This document shows, in pieces, positions 28,209 through 36,251 of a stretch of DNA of 64,000 nt. This DNA comes from DATCMH01 sp036563505. GTDB lineage: Bacteria > Pseudomonadota > Alphaproteobacteria > Rhizobiales > Beijerinckiaceae. The stretch covers positions 1 through 64,000 of the forward strand of contig DATCMH010000015.1 in NCBI GenBank assembly GCA_036563505.1, read 5' to 3'. Below the pieces are notes generated by a model. That model was not told the DNA's origin. It ran no database searches and worked only from the letters and a program-made list of their open reading frames with translations. The position numbers and the translations under genes were made by a program. The stretch's first letter is position 1; each line of letters begins with the position of its first letter.

Positions 28209-28481
28209 TCAGCGGGCCGTGATCGGGCCGACATAGACGATCCGCACCTTGCGCGAGGCGGACATCTCGGAAGGGGCGCCGCGCGGCTCCGAGACGGCGG
28301 CGGGCTGTGAGCTGCCGGCAGCCTCAGGAGCAGCGGCTTGAGCCGTCGCCGACGCACGCGCCTCGCCCGGCTTGACCGGAGGCGCAGCCAGGCCCGGTCC
28401 GGCGACGGCCAGCGCGCCCATGGCCGAAGCGAGGGCAAGGGCCGCGATCGTCGTGGCGGGACGGCTGTAATGGGAACGCAT
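28209..28481 (-). CDS. Small exported protein with VRIVYVGPITA tail
   Basis: 90-aa protein with a signal peptide (residues 1-33, ending GLAA), a low-complexity Ala/Ser/Pro middle and a C-terminal block KVRIVYVGPITAR. That block is repeated with changes in the third gene of the operon. GAGGAAG lies eight bases upstream of the ATG. Its promoter region is shared with the divergent OhrR/MarR gene, across a perfect palindrome. No known family was recognised. Confidence 0.7.
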   Translation of the reverse strand: MRSHYSRPATTIAALALASAMGALAVAGPGLAAPPVKPGEARASATAQAAAPEAAGSSQPAAVSEPRGAPSEMSASRKVRIVYVGPITAR

Positions 28482-28507
28482 CGTCGTCTTCCTCGTTGGT
28501 GGACGAT

Positions 28508-28525
28508 CGATTAGCGCGCTAATCG
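28508..28525. promoter_or_regulatory. 18-bp perfect palindrome, probable MarR/OhrR operator
   Basis: CGATTAGCG/CGCTAATCG is a perfect palindrome in the 79-bp gap between the divergent regulator (28561) and the exported-protein operon (28481). It lies three bases upstream of a TTGACG -35-like element. This is the expected place for autoregulation by a MarR-family dimer. Binding is inferred. Confidence 0.75.
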
Positions 28526-28527
28526 TT

Positions 28528-28555
28528 TTGACGCAAGCCGTTTGCGTGCTACTTT
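28528..28555 (+). promoter_or_regulatory. Sigma-70-type promoter of the OhrR/MarR gene
   Basis: TTGACG at 28528-28533 and TACTTT at 28550-28555 are separated by 16 bp. Transcription would start about 28561-28563, at or next to the ATG at 28561. No Shine-Dalgarno sequence precedes that ATG, so the message may be leaderless. Confidence 0.55.
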
Positions 28556-28560
28556 GGGCT

Positions 28561-29028
28561 ATGAAGTCAATGGAAAACGCGTCGCCGTCCGCTGCCCCCG
28601 ATCCGCTGCACCTGGATCAGCAGCTGTGCTTTGCGGCCTACACCGCGGCGCACGCCTTCGCTGCGGCCTACAAGCCGGTGCTGGAGCCGCTCGGCCTGAC
28701 GTATCCGCAATACCTCGTCCTTCTCGTCCTCTGGACCCAGGACGGCCTGAGCGTGAAGGAGATCGGCACGCAGCTCCACCTGGATTCGGGCACGCTGACG
28801 CCTATCCTCAAGCGCATGGAAGGCGCGGGCCTGCTCAAGCGGCGGCGCGACCCGAACGACGAGCGGCACCTCAGGATCGCGCTGACGGAGCAAGGTCGTG
28901 CCGTACGCGACACGGTCGCCACTGCGCGCGAGCGGGTCGTGTGCGCGCTCGGTGGCGACGAGAAACCGATCCAGCAACTCAAGGACGAACTCCACGCCGT
29001 CGCGAAGAAACTCCGCGAGAGCCTCTGA
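28561..29028 (+). CDS. OhrR/MarR-family transcriptional regulator
   Basis: 155-aa winged-helix repressor. The N-terminal DQQLCFAAYTAAHAF with Cys23 matches the organic-peroxide-sensing cysteine of OhrR. TYPQYLVLLVLW carries the partner tyrosine positions, and the wing is LLKRRRDPNDERHL. I recognise OhrR-type architecture, but no ohr peroxidase gene is adjacent; the divergent operon encodes small exported proteins instead. A second ATG lies three codons downstream. Confidence 0.85.
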   Translation: MKSMENASPSAAPDPLHLDQQLCFAAYTAAHAFAAAYKPVLEPLGLTYPQYLVLLVLWTQDGLSVKEIGTQLHLDSGTLTPILKRMEGAGLLKRRRDPNDERHLRIALTEQGRAVRDTVATARERVVCALGGDEKPIQQLKDELHAVAKKLRESL

Positions 29029-29317
29029 GAACTGAGAACCTGAGCCTAGCAGGGCTCTGGATTTCGCAGCGATGACGAGCACGGCCCAGCAATCGTCGGT
29101 GGTCTCAAGATCACCTGACGAGACCCCAGGGAGTGCGAAGCTCAACCGAGAAATCCCGCGTGGCGCTCTGGGCGCGAACGGCCGCTCCGTCTCCGTCGAC
29201 GATCATGCACGCCGATCGTGCGAGCCATTCGTTTATCGCATTGCGCAACTCGGGTTCGACCGACACCTTGCCGGCCCGGAGGCGTCCCGACCGCCGTGGG
29301 AACCTGAGTCGAACGCG

Positions 29318-30298
29318 ATGCGCATCGTCTTTCACGGCGCCAACGCCGCCTCGTTCAGCGACGGATTCGCTGAGAAAGTCGGGCCGGCCGCGACGGTGAG
29401 GGTGCTGCCCGACGCCCTCGCGAGCGAAGCGGACCGCCAGACCTACGCCGAGGCCGAGGTCGTGATCGGCGTCCGGTTCGACCCGACGCTGCCGCGGCCT
29501 GAGGGCCTGCGCCTCTTCCAGGTGCCCGGCGCCGGCTATGACGCGGTCGATCTCGACGCCGTGCCCAACCGGGCGCGCGTCTGCAATTGCTTCGGGCACG
29601 AGCCGGCGATCGCGGAATACGTCATGGCGGCGCTCCTCGCCCGCTCCGTCCCCCTCGCCGCAGCGGACCGCGACCTGCGTCAGGGGCGCTGGACCTACTG
29701 GGCCGGCGCCGCGGACCGCGTTCACGGCGAGCTTGCCGGGTCGACGATCGGGCTTCTAGGATACGGGCATATCGGCCGGGCGATCGCCGCCCGCGCCAAG
29801 GCCTTCGAGATGAACGTGGTCGTCGCGAACCGCACTCCGGTCGCCCCGTCGCCGCAGGTCGACCGCGCCTTCGGGCTCGATGCCCTGCCGGTCTTCTTCG
29901 CGGCCGCGGACGCCTACGTCGTTTCCCTGCCCCTCACCGCCGAGACAACTGGCCTCGTGGGCAGGGAGGCCTTCGCCGCGATGCGGCGGGACGCGGTGGT
30001 GATCAATGTCGGGCGCGGGCCCGTGATCGACGAAGAGGCGCTTTTCGATGCTCTGTCGGAGAACTGCATCGGCGGCGCCGTGATCGACACCTGGTACGCC
30101 TACCCGCGCAGCGCCGAGGCCGTCACCGCGCCCGGGCGGCTGCCGTTCGAGCGCTTGCCCAACGTCGTCATGACGCCGCACATGTCCGGCTGGACGAGCG
30201 GCACCATCCGCCGACGCCAGGACGTGATGGCCGAGAACGTCCGGCGGATCATCGCCGGGCAGGACTGCCTCAACGTGGTGCGCGCACCGCGGCACTGA
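29318..30298 (+). CDS. D-isomer-specific 2-hydroxyacid dehydrogenase
   Basis: 326-aa NAD-dependent oxidoreductase. The NAD-binding motif is GLLGYGHIGRAI. The catalytic Arg is in NVGRGPVIDEEAL, the Glu in the following segment and the His in MTPHMSGWT. The start at 29318 (MRIVFHGANA) matches the family; the 82 upstream open codons do not. It lies 86 bp before the ABC importer genes and probably acts on the imported compound or a derivative. Confidence 0.88.
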   Translation: MRIVFHGANAASFSDGFAEKVGPAATVRVLPDALASEADRQTYAEAEVVIGVRFDPTLPRPEGLRLFQVPGAGYDAVDLDAVPNRARVCNCFGHEPAIAEYVMAALLARSVPLAAADRDLRQGRWTYWAGAADRVHGELAGSTIGLLGYGHIGRAIAARAKAFEMNVVVANRTPVAPSPQVDRAFGLDALPVFFAAADAYVVSLPLTAETTGLVGREAFAAMRRDAVVINVGRGPVIDEEALFDALSENCIGGAVIDTWYAYPRSAEAVTAPGRLPFERLPNVVMTPHMSGWTSGTIRRRQDVMAENVRRIIAGQDCLNVVRAPRH

Positions 30299-30384
30299 AC
30301 GGGTCCGTCGCTCGCAAGACCGCGCAGACGGTCGGGCACAGACTGCAACATGATCGGCGCCATCCGGCGTCTTGGGAGGAACGC

Positions 30385-31182
30385 ATGACGTCAAGTTGGA
30401 AACGCATCGCCGCCGCCGCCAGCGTCGTGCTCGCGCTCGGGTTGAGCGCGGGAGCCGCCTCGGCCCAGACCGTCAGCGACATCATCAAGCGCGGCAAGGC
30501 GCGGATCGGCGTGCTCATCGGCGCGCCGCCCTACGGCATGGTGGACGCGCGCGGCAATCCGATCGGCTACGACGCGGACGTCGCGGCCGCCATCGGCAAG
30601 TATCTCGGCGTGCCGATCGAGATGGTGGGCCTGACCCCGCCCTCCCGCATTCCGGCCCTCGAAGCCGGCAAGGTCGATTTCCTGGTCTCGACGCTGGCCC
30701 CCACCGCCGAGCGCGCCAAGGCGGTGATGTTCTCCATCCCCTACAGCGCCTTCCAGGTCGGCATCTACGGCAAGAAGGACGACACGATCAAAGGCTGGAG
30801 CGACCTCAAGGGCAAGAAGGTCGGCGTGAACCGCGGCTCGAGCCTGGAGGCGGAGCTGCTCAAGAACAAGGGCAACGGCTACGAGATCGTCTACTTCGAG
30901 GATGACGCGACCGTGCTGCAGGCCCTCTTCGCCGGCCAGGTTCAGGCCGTAGCGAGCCCGGACGCGCAGGCCAACGCGGCGATGAAGCTGCGCAACGACA
31001 CCTCGTCCGAGATGAAGTTCTTCTTCGGCAAGCAGCCGAACTCGATGGCGATGCGCAAGGACGCTTTCGAGCTGCATCAGTATCTCAACACCATCATCTA
31101 CAACATGAAGCTCAACGGCGAGCTCGATGAGCTCAGCCGCAAATGGGTCGGCTCGCCCCTGCCCGAGCTGCCGACGTTCTGA
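30385..31182 (+). CDS. Polar amino-acid-type ABC transporter substrate-binding protein
   Basis: 265-aa SBP_bac_3 protein with a signal peptide (residues 1-27, cleavage after ASA). Ligand-domain blocks are ARIGVLIGAPPYGMVD, GYDADVAAAIGKYLG and GKVDFLVSTLAPTAERA. GGGAGG lies five bases upstream of the ATG. It is first of a four-gene importer (binding protein, two permeases, ATPase) and follows the 2-hydroxyacid dehydrogenase. Confidence 0.92.
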   Translation: MTSSWKRIAAAASVVLALGLSAGAASAQTVSDIIKRGKARIGVLIGAPPYGMVDARGNPIGYDADVAAAIGKYLGVPIEMVGLTPPSRIPALEAGKVDFLVSTLAPTAERAKAVMFSIPYSAFQVGIYGKKDDTIKGWSDLKGKKVGVNRGSSLEAELLKNKGNGYEIVYFEDDATVLQALFAGQVQAVASPDAQANAAMKLRNDTSSEMKFFFGKQPNSMAMRKDAFELHQYLNTIIYNMKLNGELDELSRKWVGSPLPELPTF

Positions 31183-31251
31183 GCCGGCAGCGTCGCTGAA
31201 CGATCGCGCCCGGCATCGTGCCGGGCGCGGCCCCACGGCCCCAGGCGCCCC

Positions 31252-31953
31252 ATGCCCTTTCAGTTCCAGTTCGATCCCGTCATCGCCGAATGGCGCATGA
31301 TCGCCGCCGGCGTGCTCCTCACGATCCAGCTCTCGGTTGCCGCCATCCTGCTGGGGTTCGGCGTGGCGGTCCTGATGTCGGCCGCCCGGTCCATGGGGCC
31401 GCGCTGGCTGCGGGTGGCCGTCGACGCCTATGTCGAGCTGCTGCGCAACACACCCTTCCTGGTGCAGCTCTTCATGGTGTTCTTCGGGCTGCCGGAACTC
31501 GGCATCCGCCTCTCCGCCGCGCAGGCGGCGCTCCTCGCCATGACCTTGAACCTCTCGGCCTATGCCACGGAGATCATCCGGGCCGGCGTCGAGTCGATCC
31601 ACCATTCCCAAGTCGAGGCGGGCCACGCCCTCGCCTTAACGTCCCGGCAGGTATTCCAGCACGTCATTCTCATCCCCGCCGTCGCCAAGGTCTGGCCGGC
31701 CCTGTCGAGCCAGTTCGTCCTGATGCTGCTCGCCTCGAGCGTCACCTCCTTCATCTCGGTGCAGGAGCTTTCGGGAACGGCGGCCGTGATCGAGTCGCGC
31801 AGCTTCCGCAGCTTCGAGAGCTACATCGTCGCGACCGTGATCTATCTCGGCCTCGCGCTGTGCCTGAAATCGATCCTTTACGGCGTCGGACGGTTCGCCT
31901 TTCCGCGGGTTTCGGGCCTCGCCCGGGTCCAGGCCAAAGGCGAGAGCGCGTGA
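31252..31953 (+). CDS. Polar amino-acid-type ABC transporter permease 1
   Basis: 233-aa HisQ/HisM-family membrane protein with about five helices. The LLRNTPFLVQLFMVFFGLP block and the coupling loop EAGHALALTSRQVFQHVILI identify it. Its TGA overlaps the ATG of the second permease. The two presumably form a heterodimer. Confidence 0.92.
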   Translation: MPFQFQFDPVIAEWRMIAAGVLLTIQLSVAAILLGFGVAVLMSAARSMGPRWLRVAVDAYVELLRNTPFLVQLFMVFFGLPELGIRLSAAQAALLAMTLNLSAYATEIIRAGVESIHHSQVEAGHALALTSRQVFQHVILIPAVAKVWPALSSQFVLMLLASSVTSFISVQELSGTAAVIESRSFRSFESYIVATVIYLGLALCLKSILYGVGRFAFPRVSGLARVQAKGESA

Positions 31954-32606
31954 TGGGTTTCCTCGGCACGGACGAGCTCTCGTTCCTCATCGAGTCCACG
32001 GGCTGGACCCTGCTGCTCACCGCGATCGCCTTCGTCGCCGGCGGGCTCATGGGAGCCGGCATCGCGATCCTGCGCCTGTCGCGCAACCGGATCGTGAAGT
32101 CGGTCGCGATCGCCTACATCCAGGTGCTGCAATCCATCCCCGTCCTGATGGTGCTGTTCCTGTCCTATTACGGCTTGGCGCTCGCCGGCTTCGACCTGCC
32201 GCCCCTGCTCGCTGCCTCGATCTCGCTCGGCCTCTACGTCAGCGCCTATCTCGCCGAGATCTGGCGCGGCTCGATCGAGGCGGTGCCCTACCAGCAATGG
32301 GAGGCCTCGGCGTCCCTCGCCTTGAGCCCGGCGCAGCAATACGCGCACGTCATCCTGCCGCAGGCCGTGCGCATTTCCCTGCCGCCGACCGTCGGGTTCC
32401 TGGTGCAGCTCGTGAAGAACACCTCGATCGTCTCCGTCGTCGGGTTCGTCGAGCTCGCCCGCGCCGGGCAGCTCCTGAACAACGCCTTGTTCAAACCCTT
32501 CGCCGTCTTCGGCGCCGTGGCGGCGATCTACTTCATGATCTGCTTCCCGCTCTCGCGCCTGAGCCGACATCTCGAGAAGGTATTCCATGCCGGCCGTCGT
32601 CATTGA
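31953..32606 (+). CDS. Polar amino-acid-type ABC transporter permease 2
   Basis: 217-aa partner permease. It has VLQSIPVLMVLFLSYYGLAL near helix 3 and the coupling loop EASASLALSPAQQYAHVILP. It starts at the ATG overlapping the first permease's stop; an in-frame GTG directly before is also possible. Its 3' end overlaps the ATPase gene by 20 bp. Confidence 0.92.
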   Translation: MGFLGTDELSFLIESTGWTLLLTAIAFVAGGLMGAGIAILRLSRNRIVKSVAIAYIQVLQSIPVLMVLFLSYYGLALAGFDLPPLLAASISLGLYVSAYLAEIWRGSIEAVPYQQWEASASLALSPAQQYAHVILPQAVRISLPPTVGFLVQLVKNTSIVSVVGFVELARAGQLLNNALFKPFAVFGAVAAIYFMICFPLSRLSRHLEKVFHAGRRH

Positions 32607-33318
32607 GGACGTTCACAAGAGCTTCGGCGCGGTCGAGGTGCTCAAGGGCATCTCGCTCACCGTCGAGCCGGGCGAGACGGTGGCGATCATCGGCCGGTCC
32701 GGCTCGGGCAAGAGCACGCTGCTGCGCTGCGTCAACGGCCTCGAGCGCTTCCAATCCGGGCGCATCGAGGTGGCGGGCCACGCCGTCGATCACGACCCGA
32801 AGCGCCTACGGGAGCTGCGCAAGGACGTCGGCATCGTCTTCCAGAGCTACAACCTGTTCCCGCACCTGACGGTGGCGCAGAACATCATGCTCTCGCCGCG
32901 CCTGACCCAGGGCGTCGAGAAGGGCAAGGCCCGTCAGCTCGCGGAAGAGGTGCTGGCGCAAGTCGGCCTGGCGGACAAGTTCGACAGCTATCCCGACAAT
33001 CTTTCGGGCGGGCAGCAGCAACGGGTGGCGATCGCGCGCTCTTTGGCCATGAAGCCCAAGGTGATGCTGTTCGACGAGGTGACGAGCGCCCTCGACCCCG
33101 AGCTCACCGGCGAGGTTCTCCTCGTGATGGAGGAGCTGGCGAAGGGCGGCATGACCATGCTGCTCGTGACGCACGAGATGAGCTTCGCCCGCAGCGTCGC
33201 CGCTACGACGGTGTTCATGCACCAGGGGCGCGTCTGGGAGCATGGCCCCTCGCGCGAGCTCTTCGCGCAGCCGCGCACCGACGAGCTCCGGTCGTTCATC
33301 CGCTCCGACCTCAAGTAA
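32587..33318 (+). CDS. Polar amino-acid-type ABC transporter ATP-binding protein
   Basis: 243-aa GlnQ/HisP-class ATPase. It has Walker A GRSGSGKST, signature LSGGQQQRVAIARSL, Walker B VMLFDEVTSALDPE and switch His in VTHEMSFA. The Walker B follow-on is DEVTS instead of the usual DEPTS, a tolerated variant. It is the last gene of the importer. Confidence 0.94.
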   Translation: MPAVVIEDVHKSFGAVEVLKGISLTVEPGETVAIIGRSGSGKSTLLRCVNGLERFQSGRIEVAGHAVDHDPKRLRELRKDVGIVFQSYNLFPHLTVAQNIMLSPRLTQGVEKGKARQLAEEVLAQVGLADKFDSYPDNLSGGQQQRVAIARSLAMKPKVMLFDEVTSALDPELTGEVLLVMEELAKGGMTMLLVTHEMSFARSVAATTVFMHQGRVWEHGPSRELFAQPRTDELRSFIRSDLK

Positions 33319-33626
33319 ATCGCGAGCGCGTCAGGCGCGCAGATACCCTCCCGGGCATGGCCGGCACGCCCCGCGATGATGCTCGCTCGGGCGTGAGCGC
33401 CGCGCACACCCTCCCCTTTCCGGGTCCGCCAGCCGACGATCGAAACCGCTGATCGACGGCTTGAAGCAACGTTCGAGGTGCCCGCACGCACCACGTGCGA
33501 AACAATGGGACGCTACACAGGCATCCAGTGTCGGAGACTGGTTCGCAACGCAGTTCGCATCCGGGCGCGGGGGCTCGCGTGCGTGGATCGAGAGGTCCCG
33601 ACGCCGGCACAGCGGGAGAGGACGTC
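33319..33626. other. Intergenic region, nothing recognised
   Basis: 308 bp after the ABC importer. No supported reading frame, terminator or repeat was found. It must contain the promoter of the phosphatase-like gene at 33627. Confidence 0.5.
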
Positions 33627-34223
33627 ATGATGCAGGATCTGCCCCGCTTCCGCACCGTTCTCGCGGTGAGCCTCGTCATCGGGGCGGGTACGGTGCTCGT
33701 GCCCGCATCCTTGGAGAAGCTGGGGGCGTTCGGAACGGCGGTCGAGCGGCGCAGCGAGCCCTCGACGGCGATGCGCGAGCGCCAGCGGCTCACCCGCGAC
33801 CTCTTCGTGGCCGGACAGATCGATGCCGGCGACATCGCTCACGCCAAAAGCCTCGGCTTTCGCACCGTGATCGCCCTGCGTCCCGACGGCGAGGCGGCCG
33901 GCCAACCGGATTCCGTGACGATGGGCGTGCTGGTGCGCGAGAGCGGTCTCGCCTTCGCCTACGTGCCGGTGCCGCAGGGCGAGTTGCCCGACGCGGTCGC
34001 CGATGCTCTCGGGGCTGCCCTCGCCCGGGCCGAGGGGCCCGTTCTCCTCTATTGCCGGAGCGGCCGCCGCGCCGCCCGCGCCTGGGCCGTCGCGGAGGCT
34101 TCGCGCCCAGGCGGACTGGCCCTGGATGACATCCAGGCCGCCGCCGCCGGGACCGGCCACGCGGTCGACGATTTGGCCGCACGCCTGGCCGAGCGCCATG
34201 CGCAGCGCGCGCCGCGAGGCTGA
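33627..34223 (+). CDS. DUF442/BLH-type tyrosine phosphatase-like protein
   Basis: 198-aa protein with an N-terminal hydrophobic anchor (residues ~8-28). A dual-specificity-phosphatase-like domain follows, with FVAGQIDAGDIAHAKSLGF, VIALRPDGE and the active-site loop LLYCRSGRRAAR (Cys143). This is the beta-lactamase-hydrolase-like (BLH/DUF442) group, linked in other bacteria to sulfur or sulfide metabolism. GGGAGAGG is five bases before the start. A small membrane-protein gene follows 1 bp after the stop. Confidence 0.82.
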   Translation: MMQDLPRFRTVLAVSLVIGAGTVLVPASLEKLGAFGTAVERRSEPSTAMRERQRLTRDLFVAGQIDAGDIAHAKSLGFRTVIALRPDGEAAGQPDSVTMGVLVRESGLAFAYVPVPQGELPDAVADALGAALARAEGPVLLYCRSGRRAARAWAVAEASRPGGLALDDIQAAAAGTGHAVDDLAARLAERHAQRAPRG

Positions 34224-34224
34224 C

Positions 34225-34401
34225 ATGCACGGCACCCTCCCCGATCTGCACGCCCCGGACCGCCGCGCCGTCCCCGACCCCGATCGGTCGCAGGTGGCGG
34301 CCTGGCTGCTCCGGGGCGTCGTCGCCATCTTCGGCCTGGGCCTCGGCTTTCTCATCGGCCTGATCGTCGCCCTCAGCACGGGCCTGACGCAGCTTTGCTG
34401 A
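34225..34401 (+). CDS. Small single-pass membrane protein (58 aa)
   Basis: The product has a charged N-terminus of ~22 residues and one strong hydrophobic helix (LLRGVVAIFGLGLGFLIGLI, residues ~28-47). The start lies 1 bp after the phosphatase-like gene, indicating co-translation. There is no known family. Confidence 0.55.
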   Translation: MHGTLPDLHAPDRRAVPDPDRSQVAAWLLRGVVAIFGLGLGFLIGLIVALSTGLTQLC

Positions 34402-34545
34402 AGTCCTCCATACCAATCCACGAACAGCGCGCTTCCAATGCGGGCCGAGACCCCGAGCGCCATCGGACCCGTCGATCAAGAGCGACGGGTCTCAATTGAC
34501 ATGACACACCCCTGCCGTCCCGGCCCGCTTCGCCGCGGTGCTCTG

Positions 34546-34914
34546 ATGGTCGCGATGATTCGCGCCTGCCTCGGCTTCCTGGCCCTGGCAAGCGCGAGCG
34601 TGTTGCCGAGCGCCGTCCTGGCCGAGCATTGCTCCCCGGGTCCTCGATGCAAGGCAGCGACCGATCGGGCCCTCGTCTACCTGCAGGGGCCGGCCCGAGA
34701 GCTGCTGGCCGGCGGAGGAGACCAGGCCCGTCTCAGCACCTTTTGCGTGAGCCGGGCCGCGGCGGAAGCCGGCCGCGTCTGCGCCGACGAACTCAAGGTC
34801 AGCGGCCAGTCGACCTGCGCGTCGAAAACGGCGCAGACGGCTCGCTCCTCCCTACGCTCCGCGAACGGGCACGAGGCGTCGGTGAGAAGGTTGCTCGCCC
34901 GATCGCCCAATTAA
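34546..34914 (+). CDS. Hypothetical exported protein, cysteine-containing
   Basis: 122-aa product with a signal peptide (MIRACLGFLALASASVLPSA, cleavage after VLAE region) and a mature part with six cysteines, suggesting disulfides in the periplasm. The start is uncertain: the frame is open from 34438 and ATGs occur at 34501, 34546 and 34555. 34546 best fits a signal peptide. No family was recognised. Confidence 0.5.
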   Translation: MVAMIRACLGFLALASASVLPSAVLAEHCSPGPRCKAATDRALVYLQGPARELLAGGGDQARLSTFCVSRAAAEAGRVCADELKVSGQSTCASKTAQTARSSLRSANGHEASVRRLLARSPN

Positions 34915-34975
34915 GCCGCTTGTCGGTTCGGCGGCTGAACGCTCTGCGCCCGCGCCTCGGCGACGTTCCTCGCCG

Positions 34976-35260
34976 TCATCCCTGATCAGACGGCGAGCGC
35001 CCGGGCGGCTTCGCGCGCCGACGTCGAAACAAGAACCAGCCGAACAAAGTCATGAGAAGGAGCGCGATCTCGATCAGGTCCAGGATGCTCACGTGTACGC
35101 TCACGAACGCGAACGCCAAGTCCATCGCGGAGGAGTGCGGGCCGATCCGGCGCAGGGTGTCCTTGATGCCGTACAGAGTCAGCCCGACGCCGACTGCGCA
35201 AACGGCGACGACGAGGACGACGAACCACAAGCGTTTCAGGAATGCCGTGTCCTGGACCAT
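34976..35260 (-). CDS. Small two-helix membrane protein (94 aa)
   Basis: Two predicted membrane helices, LWFVVLVVAVCAVGVGLTLY (residues ~11-30) and ILDLIEIALLLMTLFGWFLF (~58-77), are followed by a basic tail RRRRAKPP. The start at 35260 gives MVQDTAFLKRLWF. It lies downstream of the DUF3916-like gene on the same strand. The function is unknown. Confidence 0.6.
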   Translation of the reverse strand: MVQDTAFLKRLWFVVLVVAVCAVGVGLTLYGIKDTLRRIGPHSSAMDLAFAFVSVHVSILDLIEIALLLMTLFGWFLFRRRRAKPPGRSPSDQG

Positions 35261-35295
35261 GCCGGCCCCTCGCGTGCAACGGTCCGCGGGCGCTG

Positions 35296-35874
35296 TCAGA
35301 CGCCCTGGTCCGGGTCGCCGTCGACCACGAACCACACCTCGCCGTCGTGGACCTGGACGAGACGCTCCGGGTCGTCGTCGGCTTCGCTCCACATCACCTC
35401 GCGAAAACCCTGCTCGCGAAAGCCATGGGGCATGATCAGCCCCCACTCGCGCGCGAGGGAGCGCTCAGGATGCAGCGGCGTCCATTGCTGGTAGCGACCG
35501 GTGCGGTCGGCGAAGGTCGCGAAGTAGGCTGGATCGTAGAACACGCAGATCCGGCTCGGGAACATGTCGGGCAAGGTGATCAGCACCGTCACCCTGACGT
35601 CACCACGATCTTGCGGCCGAGCGGCGAGGAGGCGCGCGGCCCCGTCGAGGAGCGCCTGCGCGGCGCGGGCCTGGATCGCCGGCGTGGTCGTGGGCGGGTC
35701 CACCAGGGCGCCCGAGACCGGCAGCTTCCAGTCGTCGTGAATGTCGGCCGCGGCGCCTGCGGGAAAGCTCTCGCCGAGGGTGCGGGCCCAGCGTTCGAGC
35801 GCCCGCAGCTCGCGTTCCACGGTGCGCGACGGGAGGGGGCCGTTCGGCCGGCGCAAGGTCAGTCGGCGCGGCAT
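35296..35874 (-). CDS. DUF3916-like hypothetical protein
   Basis: 192-aa soluble protein. The blocks DDWKLPVSGALVD, VLITLPDMFPSRICVFYD, YQQWTPL and EWGLIMPHGFREQGF resemble what I recall of the DUF3916 family, found sporadically in Firmicutes and Proteobacteria. The assignment is from memory and tentative. No catalytic motif is evident. It is probably co-transcribed with the small membrane protein 35 bp downstream. Confidence 0.6.
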   Translation of the reverse strand: MPRRLTLRRPNGPLPSRTVERELRALERWARTLGESFPAGAAADIHDDWKLPVSGALVDPPTTTPAIQARAAQALLDGAARLLAARPQDRGDVRVTVLITLPDMFPSRICVFYDPAYFATFADRTGRYQQWTPLHPERSLAREWGLIMPHGFREQGFREVMWSEADDDPERLVQVHDGEVWFVVDGDPDQGV

Positions 35875-36110
35875 GACGGCTGCGAGCCCGGGCGGTTAGG
35901 AGAAATCATCGAGGCACCTTGCGGGACTAGACGCCGTATCTCGCACCGCCCTGCTTCCGGGCGGTGTCGCGCGAGACCCGATCGCGTGTCGCCGCTTGTG
36001 ACCGACGCGGCGCCTGCCGAAACACGGCGGCGGCGCGGCGCGCCTACGCTGAAACACGCGGCTGGGACAAGCGGGACAGAACAGTTCTTCTCGCCCGGAG
36101 TCGCCATCCC

Positions 36111-36251
36111 GTGCCCCTGACGCATCTGTTGTTGGCGTCCTTTGCCCTGATCGTCTCGCCGTTTCGCCCCCAGGCCGGCCCGAAAGAACGACGTTCTCCG
36201 GGCGAAGAGGCGAACGCCCCTTCCGTCATCGTCGCGGAGTTCGTGCGATGA
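36111..36251 (+). CDS. Possible 46-aa exported peptide
   Basis: A GTG-initiated frame with hydrophobic N-terminus (MPLTHLLLASFALIVSPF) and a charged C-terminal half. It ends in an ATGA overlap with the next gene. That overlap is the main support; no ribosome-binding site or homology is visible. The rest of 35875-36247 shows nothing recognisable. Confidence 0.3.
   Translation: MPLTHLLLASFALIVSPFRPQAGPKERRSPGEEANAPSVIVAEFVR

Noticed and set aside
33513..34463. 316-codon minus-strand frame over the BLH phosphatase gene
   Set aside because: The plus strand has a recognisable family, active-site loop and ribosome-binding site.
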